From: OFTM10 sp964344055 | Lineage (GTDB): Bacteria > Actinomycetota > Acidimicrobiia > Acidimicrobiales > Aldehydirespiratoraceae | Length of the DNA stretch: 64,000 nucleotides | Direction of reading: 5' to 3' | Assembly: GCA_964344055.1 (NCBI GenBank) | Contig: CAYFLT010000002.1 | Coordinates: 1-64,000 of the forward strand | Part shown: one piece after another, positions 51,961-60,643 of the stretch | Layout of the letters: every line of letters begins with the position of its first letter | Position numbering within the stretch: the stretch's first letter is position 1 | Translations under genes and position numbers: made by a program | Notes under the pieces: model-generated | Seen by the model: the letters and a program-made list of their open reading frames with translations, nothing else | What the model was told of the DNA's origin: nothing | Databases searched by the model: none

Positions 51961-52532
51961 GCGGGCCGGCCACCCCCACCCGGGAACGGATCCTCGACGC
52001 CGCACTCGATCTGACCGCCCGCAAGGGCGCCGAGGGCACGTCGATGCGGGAGCTGGCCGACGCGTGTGAGGTGAACGTCGCGGCGCTCTACTACCACTTC
52101 CCCTCGAAGGCGGACCTCCTCAGAGCGGTGATCGCGGAGCGCCAGTACGAGCTACGCATGGAGCTGGTTCCGGGGTCGTTCGACACCACGGCCCCAGCCC
52201 AGGACCGTGTGTTCGCCCTGCTCGAGTCGGTGTGGGAGGGCATCGGGGAGGAGGAGCAGATACTGCGGCTCCTGCTCGCCGAGAGCTGCCATCACAACGC
52301 CGACGCGATCGAAGTCTCCGAGCGGCTCACCCAACTGTTCGAGGAACTCATCATCGACCGGTTGACGGCGATCGACGGGTTGGCCGTGTCTCCTGAGGTT
52401 GGCGCGGGCCTCGTGGCCGACTTCCTGCTCGCCTCCATCACCCGCATGATGCTGGGAGCCGACACTTCCCGGGAGATCCTCCCGCGGGCCACGAACCTCG
52501 CAGCCGTTCTGACCGGTCAGTCCGGCAGCTAG
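51957..52532 (+). CDS. TetR-family regulator coupled to the P450
   Basis: 191 residues. TRERILDAALDLTARKGAEG, then the helix-turn-helix SMRELADACEVNVAALYYHF and PSKADLLRAV. ATG overlaps the P450 stop. The 22-bp palindrome at 50664 is a good candidate operator. Convergent with the gene at 52529, whose stop overlaps its own by 4 nt. Confidence 0.85.
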   Translation: MSGPATPTRERILDAALDLTARKGAEGTSMRELADACEVNVAALYYHFPSKADLLRAVIAERQYELRMELVPGSFDTTAPAQDRVFALLESVWEGIGEEEQILRLLLAESCHHNADAIEVSERLTQLFEELIIDRLTAIDGLAVSPEVGAGLVADFLLASITRMMLGADTSREILPRATNLAAVLTGQSGS

Positions 52533-53743
52533 AACGGGTCCAGATCGATACCGAGGGCCAACCGTCCGACCTGGTGTGAGATCCGGTCCCGGTGCACGTT
52601 GATGTGGAGGGGCATCGCCGCGAAATCGCGCTGGCGGCGCTCGAACGCTGCGCCCTCCCTCAGGCCGTTGGCTCCCTGAGTTCGGGCGAGGATCCCCATC
52701 GCCTCGCTGAGTTGGTCCACCGCCATCGACACGATCGCCTGTTGACGGAAGTAGTCGGCAGTGTCCGGCACCACCCGTTTGGTGATGCGGTGGTCGACCT
52801 CCTCGCACGCTGCGGTGATCGCCGCGCGGGCCGACGCCGCCAGAGCCAGGGCGCGACCGAGGTTGATCTGGACGGTGGGTCGCTCGACCATCCGGTTGCC
52901 CATGATGACCTTGCGATCACGGGTGCCTGCCGCCATCCCGCTGAGGGTCCGTCGCACCACGCCGACCGCCATGCAGCCGAGCCAGAGGTCCGAGATTCCG
53001 ACCCAGTCCTCGCGGTAGCGATGGTTGACGACCGGTACGACGCGGAGACTCTCGGCCCGGTTGGCTCCGAACCAGGTCGAACACCGGGCGAGCGGAACGC
53101 GTACGCCCTGGTAGTGCACGTCATCAGTGGCGGATGCTCGGAGGCCGGATCCGTCCCACGTCGGGTCGATCCGCACCCCGGCCGAGTCGTTGCGCACCAT
53201 CGTGAAACGCAGATCGAGCGGCCGAATCGGGGCGCCGTCTTCACCGCTCACTGCGAACACCACGCCGCACCAGTCTCCGTATTGGGCCCCGGTGCCGAAC
53301 GTTCCGGTGCCGTCGAGGACGGCGTGGTCGCCGTCGATCCGGCCGTGGACGCCCGACCCGGCGCCGGCGGGGAACGACACCCATTCTCCGGCGTCGACGA
53401 TTCCTCGGAGGAAGTCGGAGTGGTCCGGCCCGAGGGCACCGGCGAAGAGATGGAACACGGCCTGGTGGTTCCAGAGCGTCCAGGCGGTGCTCGGGCAGCG
53501 GGCGGCGACCGCCTCCAGCTCCCGTCCGATGTCCAGCAGCGACGCTTCCAGTCCGCCGATCTCGTGGCTGGCCGGGAGCCTCATGATGTCGCCGCCCTTG
53601 AGTCCATCGATCACGGCGGGGTCGATCCGGCGGGTGCGGTCGGCGGTCTCGGCCTGCGCCTCGATGAGGTCGAGGAGTGGAGCAACATGGAGATCAGAAG
53701 TCGGGGCAGGGAGGAACTCGAGGACCGGATCGTCGGCAGTCAT
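52529..53743 (-). CDS. Acyl-CoA dehydrogenase-fold flavin monooxygenase-like protein
   Basis: 404 residues from the ATG at 53743, which overlaps the decarboxylase stop (ATGA). Regions AARCPSTAWTLWNHQAVFHL, AGAGSGVHGRIDGDHAVLDG and FGTGAQYGDWCGVVFAV resemble group D two-component monooxygenases of the HsaA/HpaB/PigA-like ACAD superfamily, which use free reduced flavin. The usual catalytic Glu of dehydrogenases is not evident. No flavin reductase is adjacent. A frame from 54244 exists but covers the decarboxylase gene. Confidence 0.7.
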   Translation of the reverse strand: MTADDPVLEFLPAPTSDLHVAPLLDLIEAQAETADRTRRIDPAVIDGLKGGDIMRLPASHEIGGLEASLLDIGRELEAVAARCPSTAWTLWNHQAVFHLFAGALGPDHSDFLRGIVDAGEWVSFPAGAGSGVHGRIDGDHAVLDGTGTFGTGAQYGDWCGVVFAVSGEDGAPIRPLDLRFTMVRNDSAGVRIDPTWDGSGLRASATDDVHYQGVRVPLARCSTWFGANRAESLRVVPVVNHRYREDWVGISDLWLGCMAVGVVRRTLSGMAAGTRDRKVIMGNRMVERPTVQINLGRALALAASARAAITAACEEVDHRITKRVVPDTADYFRQQAIVSMAVDQLSEAMGILARTQGANGLREGAAFERRQRDFAAMPLHINVHRDRISHQVGRLALGIDLDPF

Positions 53744-55107
53744 GGCGCCGAGGCTGCCATGTCGTCGAGCACCTCGACGAGTGCAGCGTGCTCGGTGAGG
53801 GGGTTCACGATGCAGGCTCGGAAGCACGTCGCTCCGTGGACGTCGACCGGATTGATGAGCGCGAGCCCGTCCGCAGCTCGGGATCGGGCCCACTCGAGGT
53901 AGTCGTGCCGGCTCCAGCCCCGTCTGCGGAACAGCACCACCGACAACGAGGGCTCCATCACCAGCTCGAACTGATCGTGGGCGCGCACGCTCTCGGCGAG
54001 CTCGTGGGCGACGCCGACGGTGTGCCGGACGGCGTCGACGTAAGCGTCGGTGCCGTTGGCGACCAGCGAGAACCAGAGGGGCAGACCGCGGGCTCGCCGT
54101 GAGAGGTGGAACGCGAGATCGGCCGGATTCCGATCGTGGCGGTCGACCTCGTCGAGGTAGGAGGCTCGCTGGGGGAAGGTCCGTCGAGCGAGGATCGGAT
54201 CCCGGTAGACGAGCGCCGCGCAGTCGTACGGCGTGAAGAGCCACTTGTGCGGGTCGATGCTGAACGACGACGAACGACCAAATCCGGCGAAGACGTCGCC
54301 GAGTTCGGGTACGACGATTCCGGCTCCGCCGTAAGCCGCATCGACATGGAGCCAGGCGCCGAGCTCGTCGCAGAGATCCGCCAGACCCTCCAGGTCGTCC
54401 ACACTGCCGGTCAGCGTCGACCCGCCGCTGGCGACGACCGCCATCACCGTCAGGTCGTCGCGGGCAGCTGCTGCCTGCCGGGCGGACTCACCCCGCAGAC
54501 GGCCGGTCGGATCCGTGGGTGCGGTGATGACTTCGAGATCGAGCAGTTCGGCGGCTCCGGCGACCGATGTGTGTGCGCTGTCGCCGATGAGCACTGCCGG
54601 ACGGGGGCCGAATCGGGCGACAGCCTCGGACCGCTCCCGGAACATCTTGCGGGCCACTGCCAGGGCCGAGAGATTCGCCGCGGATCCGCCGGCCACGAAA
54701 CAGCCGCCGGCTTCCGAGGGGTAGCCGGCGAGGCCGGCCAACCACGCCAGAGCCTGGTTCTCGGCGGCGATCGCTCCGGCACCGGCCTCCCAGTGTCCGG
54801 CGAAGATCGACGCCGCCCCCACGATCGTGTCGCAGAGCTTGGCGGACATCGTCGGAGCGGTCGGCACGTAGGACAGCATCATCGGGCAGTCGTTGGGCCG
54901 GCATGCAGGGAGCACGACGTCCCGGAAGAGTCTGAGTGCTTCGGAGTTGCCCTTGCCGTCGGCTCCGATCGCCTCGGCGAGCTGGGGTTCGAGGTCGTCG
55001 ACGAACTCGGCGCCCCACCGCGGGTCCTTGCGAGTCCGCAGAATGCCCAACAGCGTGTCGATGACCTCCTGGGCTTCGGCTTCGAGCTCCTCGGTCCATT
55101 CGTGCAT
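53740..55107 (-). CDS. Group II PLP-dependent decarboxylase
   Basis: 455 residues. GGSAANLSAL (140-149), H179 stacking on PLP (SAHTSV), D256 in LHVDAAYGG and the PLP lysine K288 in SIDPHKWLF. This matches aromatic-amino-acid/glutamate/tyrosine decarboxylases; substrate choice is not visible. It precedes and is coupled to the flavin monooxygenase-like gene, so amine formation followed by oxygenation is conceivable. A CAGGAT box lies 6 nt before the ATG. Confidence 0.82.
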   Translation of the reverse strand: MHEWTEELEAEAQEVIDTLLGILRTRKDPRWGAEFVDDLEPQLAEAIGADGKGNSEALRLFRDVVLPACRPNDCPMMLSYVPTAPTMSAKLCDTIVGAASIFAGHWEAGAGAIAAENQALAWLAGLAGYPSEAGGCFVAGGSAANLSALAVARKMFRERSEAVARFGPRPAVLIGDSAHTSVAGAAELLDLEVITAPTDPTGRLRGESARQAAAARDDLTVMAVVASGGSTLTGSVDDLEGLADLCDELGAWLHVDAAYGGAGIVVPELGDVFAGFGRSSSFSIDPHKWLFTPYDCAALVYRDPILARRTFPQRASYLDEVDRHDRNPADLAFHLSRRARGLPLWFSLVANGTDAYVDAVRHTVGVAHELAESVRAHDQFELVMEPSLSVVLFRRRGWSRHDYLEWARSRAADGLALINPVDVHGATCFRACIVNPLTEHAALVEVLDDMAASAP

Positions 55108-55194
55108 GCTGTGATCCTGTCACCTGCAACGCGTGTCGGGCACCAGCGTCGCTGGTGCGCAAGACTCGAAGGATCGGCCGGAGGAGGAGGCGTC

Positions 55195-55659
55195 ATGGCA
55201 GAGCTGGAGATGCTCGATCGGGGCCACGAGGCGGTGATGCGCCGCGTCGTCGAAACCGGAGAGGCGCCGCACTTCACCGAGCTGGCCGCGGAGCTGCAGA
55301 TCGACCTCGCCGAGGCCAAGGCGCTGGTCCACGAACTGGTCGGGCTGACCCCCGGCTGGGTACATCCGGGGACCGACTACCTCGCCTCGTACCCGCCCTT
55401 CAACCTCCAGCCCACCCACTACCGGGTGACCATCGACGGCGAGCCGGGCTGGTATGCCCAGTGCGGCCTCGAGGCCACCGCGATCCGCTGGACGGTCCCC
55501 GGCAAGCACGTCCGGATCGACGCCCCCTGCCTCTGCTGTGGCGAGCCGATCGTGGTCGAGATGCAGGACGAGAAGATCGTCGCCGTCGGTCCGCCCGAGA
55601 CCGTCGGCTACACGAGTGCCGAGATCGGCGGATCAGCCGACAGCAGACCCTTCAGATGA
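55195..55659 (+). CDS. Alkylmercury lyase (MerB)-like protein
   Basis: 154 residues. An N-terminal winged-helix-like region (FTELAAELQIDLAEAKALV) is followed by a MerB-like domain: ASYPPFNLQPTHYRVTIDG, YAQCGLEATAIRWTVPGKHV and APCLCCGEPI. MerB of mercury resistance uses two Cys and an Asp; here the corresponding pattern is C-G-L-E and CLCCG, so true C-Hg cleavage is doubtful. The ribosome site is GGAGGAGGAGG. It is followed 6 nt later by a 73-residue partner. Confidence 0.65.
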   Translation: MAELEMLDRGHEAVMRRVVETGEAPHFTELAAELQIDLAEAKALVHELVGLTPGWVHPGTDYLASYPPFNLQPTHYRVTIDGEPGWYAQCGLEATAIRWTVPGKHVRIDAPCLCCGEPIVVEMQDEKIVAVGPPETVGYTSAEIGGSADSRPFR

Positions 55660-55665
55660 GCGAAC

Positions 55666-55887
55666 ATGAATCTCTTCCGGTCGGAAGAGCATGCCCGCCG
55701 CTGGGACGGCTTCGACGAGTCGATGGCCGACGCCATCAAGCCGTTGGCCGAATGGGCCGACATCTTCGCGAATCCCTTCTTCCGGCAGCGCACCCGGTCC
55801 GACTATCTCTCGTGGGCGCGCACCGAGGAGGGGGTCGCGGCGTTCACCGAGCTACGTGCTCGACTGCCGCGCGCCGCGGAGACCTGA
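55666..55887 (+). CDS. Small helical protein downstream of the MerB-like gene
   Basis: 73 residues starting MNLFRSEEHARRWDGFDESM, with LSWARTEEGVAAFTELRARL at the end. The first segment resembles the C-terminal tail often encoded with or fused to MerB-like proteins. Six nt downstream of the MerB-like stop. No cysteine. Too short for firm assignment, but the spacing and codon pattern support translation. Confidence 0.6.
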   Translation: MNLFRSEEHARRWDGFDESMADAIKPLAEWADIFANPFFRQRTRSDYLSWARTEEGVAAFTELRARLPRAAET

Positions 55888-55888
55888 G

Positions 55889-56746
55889 GTGAGCATCTCC
55901 GTCACGCCGTCGGGTCAGGTCTGTGGAGCGACGATCCGCGGTGTGGACCTCACGGCCGATCTCGATTCGGTGACCGTCTCCGAGATTCGGGCCGCGTGGT
56001 TGACACATCGGGTCCTGGTGTTCCCCGACCAGGCGCTCAGCGAAGAAGACCACGAGCGCTTCACGCTCCACTTCGGGCCCTTCGGGGAGGACACCTTCTT
56101 CGGGTCGATCGACGGACACCCGAACATCGCCGCCATCCACCGGCTGGCCGATGAGACCGCACCGATCTTCGCGGAGTCCTGGCATGCCGACTGGAGCTTC
56201 CAGGAGTATCCGCCCGATGGCACCTGCCTCTACAGCCGAGTCATACCGCCCAGTGGCGGTGACACCCTCTTCGCCGACCAGGTCGCGGCTCTCGCGGCGA
56301 TGCCGACGGAGCTGCGCTCCCGACTCGAGGGGCTCCAGGCGATCCATTCGGCCCGCAGCGCCTACGCACCGGACGGCATGTACGGAGAGCCCGATGCCGG
56401 CAACGATCGGGTGATGCGCATCGTGGTCGGTGACGAGGCCTACGCCACGCAGCTCCATTCGCTTATCAGCCCGCACCCCGAGACCGGCGAGGAACGGATC
56501 TACAGCACGATCGGCTACATCATGGGTTTCGAGGGCATGGATGAGACCGAGGCGCGGGATCTCCTCGTCGAGCTGTACCAGTGGCAGACCCGCGAAGAGT
56601 TCCAGTTCCGCCATCGGTGGGAGCCGAACATGATGGTGATGTGGGACAACCGGTGCGTCCTGCACCGGGCCACCGCGGGGTACGACGGCCACGAACGGCT
56701 CCTGCACCGAACCACCATCGGGTTCAACGACTCGGTCCTGGCCTGA
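55889..56746 (+). CDS. TauD/TfdA-family Fe(II)/2-oxoglutarate dioxygenase
   Basis: 285 residues from the GTG at 55889, preceded by the small protein's stop and a GGAG-like site. Iron ligands H99-x-D101 (ESWHADWSF) and H259 (DNRCVLHRA), with a 2-oxoglutarate-binding Arg region (ERLLHRTTIGF). All key residues are intact, unlike the broken TauD at 11312. Substrate unknown; the MerB-like and small neighbours give no clear hint. Confidence 0.82.
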   Translation: MSISVTPSGQVCGATIRGVDLTADLDSVTVSEIRAAWLTHRVLVFPDQALSEEDHERFTLHFGPFGEDTFFGSIDGHPNIAAIHRLADETAPIFAESWHADWSFQEYPPDGTCLYSRVIPPSGGDTLFADQVAALAAMPTELRSRLEGLQAIHSARSAYAPDGMYGEPDAGNDRVMRIVVGDEAYATQLHSLISPHPETGEERIYSTIGYIMGFEGMDETEARDLLVELYQWQTREEFQFRHRWEPNMMVMWDNRCVLHRATAGYDGHERLLHRTTIGFNDSVLA

Positions 56747-56753
56747 CCGGATC

Positions 56754-57164
56754 ATGTGGGAGTGCCCGGAGTGTCATCGGCGGTTCGGTCGCGCCAACCA
56801 GGGGCACGAGTGCTCGCCGGCGATGTCGATCGAGGAGTACTTCGAGACTGGCCCCGACTTCGAGCGACCCATCTTCGAGCGGGTACTCACGCACCTACAG
56901 GAGCTCGACCCAGAAGTGTGGTTCGAGCCGGTGTCGGTCGGCGTGTTCTTCAAGCGCCGGTCCCGGTTCCTGTCACTACGCACCATGACCAAGTGGGTGG
57001 CCGTCTGTTTCGATCTGGACCGACGACTCACCAGCGCCCGGATCTCCAGGAAGGTGATCCAACACGGCGGCAGCTTCCATCACGTCGTGAACGTCCGCAC
57101 CGTGGGCGAAATCGACGAGGAGCTGCTCGACTGGCTCTCCGAGGCATGGGAACTGAACGCCTGA
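56754..57164 (+). CDS. DUF5655-domain protein with N-terminal zinc ribbon
   Basis: 136 residues beginning MWECPECHRRFGRANQGHEC, a Zn-binding ribbon, followed by a DUF5655-like domain (SRFLSLRTMTKWVAVCFDLD). Function unknown; this architecture occurs in many actinobacteria. Starts 7 nt after the TauD stop. Confidence 0.6.
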   Translation: MWECPECHRRFGRANQGHECSPAMSIEEYFETGPDFERPIFERVLTHLQELDPEVWFEPVSVGVFFKRRSRFLSLRTMTKWVAVCFDLDRRLTSARISRKVIQHGGSFHHVVNVRTVGEIDEELLDWLSEAWELNA

Positions 57165-57174
57165 CGGGCTCCAC

Positions 57175-57180
57175 TAGGGT
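57175..57180 (+). promoter_or_regulatory. -10 box TAGGGT, leaderless-type
   Basis: TAGGGT, 6 nt, GTG at 57187. Confidence 0.5.
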
Positions 57181-57186
57181 CCGAAT

Positions 57187-58671
57187 GTGGCGAGATCGGG
57201 GCGGTCCTGGTCGCGAGGAGTGCTGGTTGCGCTGTCGCTCCTGGCGGTGACGGCGACGCCGTCGTCCGCTGCCGATCCGGTGGTTCGGTTCGGAGACGTG
57301 GCGTCCGGCGCCTGGTACACGACAGCCATCGAGTGGATGGCCGACGAGGGTCTGACCACTGGAACCCAGACCGGCTGCTTCGAGCCGGACCGCCACCTGA
57401 CCCGCGCCCAGGTCGCAGTGTTCATGCACCGTCTGGCCGACTCGCCGAAACCGTCCGGCCCCCCGCCATTCGGCGACGTCGGTCCCGGCTGGAGCTCCGA
57501 CGCGATCGCCTGGATGGCGGAGAGCGGGGTGACCACCGGTGTCGCACCGGGCCGCTTCGCCCCGGACCTGCCGGTCACCCGAGGCCAGTTCGCCGCCTTT
57601 CTCCACCGGTTCGAGGGGTCCCCCTCGGCGCCCGCGCTGCATTTCGTCGACATCGAGGAGGAATGGCAGCGAACCGCGGTCGCGTGGCTTGCCTCGACCG
57701 GCATCACCAGCGGAACGTCTCCCTCCACCTTCTCGCCGGATCGTGTGCTCACCCGGGCCGAACTCGCCGTGATGTTCCATCGGCGCGCCGAGGAGCCTCC
57801 GTCTCAGGCTGGGCTTCCCACCACCATCTGCACCCGTCCCCTCGTCTTTCACGCGGTCGGCGACGTCAACTTCGAACCGGGGTACGGCCCCAACCCCGCC
57901 CGCCCGTTTGCGGATGCCTGGACCGGGGTCGGTGGTCTCTTCCTGCGTGACGATCTCACGATCATCAATCTGGAGTGCACGCCATCGACGCTCGGGACGG
58001 CGGTACCGAAGACCTACAACTTCCGCTGTCCGGTGGAATCGCTCGGCCCGACGAAGGCCGCAGGAGTCGACGTCGCCAACCTCGCCAACAACCACGCCGG
58101 GGACTACGGGATCGAAGCGATGCTCGACGGGGCCGCCAACGTCGCGGCGGTGGGAATCCACCCGGTGGGGATCGGAAACGACCTCGCGGCGGCCACCACG
58201 CCGGTGATCGTCGAACGCAACGGCATCACCATCGCGGTCCTCGGCTTCTATGCGCTCGGCGCGCATCCGAGCTGGCTGGCCGGGCCGGCGACGCCCGGAA
58301 TGGCGTTCGCCGACGTGGAGACACTGAGCGCTGCGGTGCGCGCGGCCGACGAGCTGGCCGACTACGTGTTCGTCACGATCCACTGGGGAATCGAGCTCAC
58401 CCGGGGCCCGATGCCCGACGACGTGGAGCGGGCTCACGCGGCCATCGCCGCCGGGGCGGACGCGGTGTTCGGACATCATCCCCACGTCCTCCAACCGTTG
58501 GAGTTCCACGCAGGTCGGCCCATCTTCTGGTCCCTCGGGAACTTCGTCTGGCACAACCGCATCAGCCGGACCGGGGTCGCCGAGGTGACCATCACGCACT
58601 CGGGCGACATCTCGGCTCGCATCATCCCAGCGGTGATGGAGCGCAGCGGCCATCCGGTGTTGACGGGCTGA
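57187..58671 (+). CDS. Secreted protein with three SLH-like repeats and a CapA/PgsA domain
   Basis: 494 residues from a GTG. A signal peptide (VLVALSLLAVTATPSSAAD) precedes three S-layer-homology-like repeats at about 35-83, 95-140 and 150-200, each containing FGDV/FVDI, W(M/L)A, TTG(T/V) and (F/T)xPDxxxTRAQ. The C-terminal CapA metallophosphatase-like domain (about 220-480) has HAVGDVNFEPG, NLANNHAGDYG, HWGIELTRGP and FGHHPHVLQPLE. CapA-domain proteins take part in poly-gamma-glutamate or wall-polymer metabolism; SLH repeats would anchor it to the cell wall. SLH plus CapA in one chain is unusual. Confidence 0.78.
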   Translation: MARSGRSWSRGVLVALSLLAVTATPSSAADPVVRFGDVASGAWYTTAIEWMADEGLTTGTQTGCFEPDRHLTRAQVAVFMHRLADSPKPSGPPPFGDVGPGWSSDAIAWMAESGVTTGVAPGRFAPDLPVTRGQFAAFLHRFEGSPSAPALHFVDIEEEWQRTAVAWLASTGITSGTSPSTFSPDRVLTRAELAVMFHRRAEEPPSQAGLPTTICTRPLVFHAVGDVNFEPGYGPNPARPFADAWTGVGGLFLRDDLTIINLECTPSTLGTAVPKTYNFRCPVESLGPTKAAGVDVANLANNHAGDYGIEAMLDGAANVAAVGIHPVGIGNDLAAATTPVIVERNGITIAVLGFYALGAHPSWLAGPATPGMAFADVETLSAAVRAADELADYVFVTIHWGIELTRGPMPDDVERAHAAIAAGADAVFGHHPHVLQPLEFHAGRPIFWSLGNFVWHNRISRTGVAEVTITHSGDISARIIPAVMERSGHPVLTG

Positions 58672-58712
58672 CGCCAGGGGAGCGGGCCATTGCCCGGAGG
58701 AGTTCGGATCAG

Positions 58713-58718
58713 TACCGT
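58713..58718 (+). promoter_or_regulatory. -10 box TACCGT, leaderless-type
   Basis: TACCGT, 6 nt, ATG at 58725. Supports the start of the hypothetical gene. Confidence 0.5.
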
Positions 58719-58724
58719 CGGATC

Positions 58725-59303
58725 ATGGCCTGGTCGGCCGACGAAGGTGCTCTCGACGACGTCCCCGCGCTCGACGTGTTCGCGGTGGGTCGGGACGGCG
58801 ACCTGGTTCCGGTCGGCCCCGCCCACGATCCGGAGCCGCCGCTCGATCTCGTCGCCGTGGGTACGGATGCGATCAACCAGCTCCGAGAAGTCCGGGCCAC
58901 ACCGGGTCCTCGTCCCGGGGTGGTCACCCGGAACCGCGTGGAGCGCCGCGGCGAAATCGAGGACGTCGTCCAACCGGTGCTCGTGCGTCCCGGGGCGGTG
59001 CGGCGGGTGCTTGCGGCAGGGGACCTGTTCCACGAACCGATCCCCGGCCTCGAGGTCGATCTCGAGAGCCGGCAGATACACGGCGACGAGGTGGCCTGGA
59101 AGGCGACCCTCGGGCGGCGGCGTTTCCGGCGTGGTCGGCGTGCGTCGCTGACTCTCTACCCGACCCCTTCGGCCAACCTGTCGGTCATCGAGCTCATCCC
59201 GGCGAGACACCGCCGCTTCCGCACGAGGCAGTTCGTGGAGGCCGGCGTTCCGGTGGTGGAGACGGTTGGTCGGCGGCTCCGTCGGCTCAGCCGTCGGAGG
59301 TGA
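58725..59303 (+). CDS. Conserved hypothetical protein
   Basis: 192 residues; family not recognised. It contains EVRATPGPRPGVVTRN, VRRVLAAGDLFHEPIPGLEV and TLYPTPSANLSVIELIP. The C-terminus is Arg-rich (RRLRRLSRRR). The ATG at 58725 is supported by the upstream TACCGT box. Its 3' end overlaps the convergent MFS gene by 17 nt. Part of a larger frame starting in the CapA gene, but only from 58725 does the composition look protein-like. Confidence 0.5.
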   Translation: MAWSADEGALDDVPALDVFAVGRDGDLVPVGPAHDPEPPLDLVAVGTDAINQLREVRATPGPRPGVVTRNRVERRGEIEDVVQPVLVRPGAVRRVLAAGDLFHEPIPGLEVDLESRQIHGDEVAWKATLGRRRFRRGRRASLTLYPTPSANLSVIELIPARHRRFRTRQFVEAGVPVVETVGRRLRRLSRRR

Positions 59304-60564
59304 CCTCGGGGCGATCGGCCATCGCCGTGGTCGAGGGCTCGGACGGCAGCCGTGCCGCGGCGATGAATGCGGCGGCGCCGACCCAGCTGATGATCGCCGC
59401 GGCCACATAGCTGAGCTCGTAGCTCGACAGATCGTGCAGCGCCCCCAGCATGTAGGGCCCACCGCTGACCCCCACCCCCATCACGATGAGCTGGTTGAGG
59501 GCGAAGATCCGTGGATAGTGGGCCACGCCGAACCGATCGGCCACCACCAGCGGCTGCAGCATCAGCAGGTTGCCGATCGTCGCACCGAACAGCACCGCAC
59601 CGACCGCGAGGGTGAGGCGGCTGTCGCCCTGGCTGAGCCAGAGCAGCGCGACTCCCTGGAAGACGGTGAAGCCGGCGGTCATCTTGATGAGCGACACCCG
59701 GGCGGCGATCACCCCTCCCGCCAGTCGAGCGAGGACCGATGTGAAGGCGAGTAGGGAGATCATCAGCGCCCCTGTCTCGCGATCCACTCGTTCAGAGCCG
59801 AGCTTGACGAGTTGGGCGATACCACCGACCTGCGCACCCATGCTCATCACGAAGGCGAAGGTGACCAGGACGAAGAACGTGGAGCGGATGGCATCGTCGT
59901 ACTGGGTGCCGGGAAGGGGTGCGTCGGAGTCCGAGTCCGCCGCCGGTACGCCGTCGGGGAGAAGACCGCGTTGCCGAGGGTCCGGGAACAGGCCCACGAG
60001 CGACACTGCCACCAGCACGAGGAAGACCAGGGCGAGCCAGGGCGTCGCGTCGCGCATGCCGTCCCGGTCGATGAGGCGCGAAGCCATCACCGTGAGCGTG
60101 AGCCCGCCGACCGAGAGACCCGTCGACGCGATCGACAGGGCGACCGATCGTTTGGTGTGGAACCAGCGGGTGACCAACGTCGTGCCGGGTACCAGACCGG
60201 CGGCTGCGGAGCCGATCGAGAACACGACATAGGCGCCGTAGAGGGCGGGCAGGGTGGTGGCGCGGCCGATCAGGAGGAGGCCGATCGCAGAGATGACGCC
60301 ACCGGCTCCGACCACCAACCTGATGTCGTGGCGTTCGATCATCGGCGCGATGACCCGACCCGCCACTGCCCCGACGATGAAGTACAGCGACGTGGCGAAC
60401 GACACCGACGACGTGGAGAGACCCTGTTCGTCGGTGATCGCGTCGAGATAGACCGCGAGTCCGTAGAAGCCGAGTCCGGCGTTCACCAGGAGGAGGACGA
60501 ACACCGCGGCGACGACGTACCAGCCGAGGAATACCCTCGGGTTCGGCGAGGCGGGGGCGGTCAT
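59287..60564 (-). CDS. MFS transporter
   Basis: 425 residues with about 12 hydrophobic helices, from VFLGWYVVAAVFVLLLVNAG to YVAAAIISWVGAAAFIAAARL. It has no clear drug/sugar signature; OFA/oxalate-formate-like monocarboxylate or NarK-type carriers are options. It is convergent with the preceding gene (17-nt overlap). Driven by a leaderless-type TAGAGT box, 6 nt before the ATG. Substrate unknown. Confidence 0.8.
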   Translation of the reverse strand: MTAPASPNPRVFLGWYVVAAVFVLLLVNAGLGFYGLAVYLDAITDEQGLSTSSVSFATSLYFIVGAVAGRVIAPMIERHDIRLVVGAGGVISAIGLLLIGRATTLPALYGAYVVFSIGSAAAGLVPGTTLVTRWFHTKRSVALSIASTGLSVGGLTLTVMASRLIDRDGMRDATPWLALVFLVLVAVSLVGLFPDPRQRGLLPDGVPAADSDSDAPLPGTQYDDAIRSTFFVLVTFAFVMSMGAQVGGIAQLVKLGSERVDRETGALMISLLAFTSVLARLAGGVIAARVSLIKMTAGFTVFQGVALLWLSQGDSRLTLAVGAVLFGATIGNLLMLQPLVVADRFGVAHYPRIFALNQLIVMGVGVSGGPYMLGALHDLSSYELSYVAAAIISWVGAAAFIAAARLPSEPSTTAMADRPEVTSDG

Positions 60565-60570
60565 CGTTCG

Positions 60571-60576
60571 ACTCTA
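60571..60576 (-). promoter_or_regulatory. -10 box TAGAGT, leaderless-type
   Basis: TAGAGT, 6 nt, ATG at 60564 on the minus strand. Confidence 0.5.
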
Positions 60577-60643
60577 CGGCCGGCCTGGTCGCCGGCGCGA
60601 ACCGGCGGTTCCGACGACCGTGCGCCCTCTCCGTGGGGATGCG

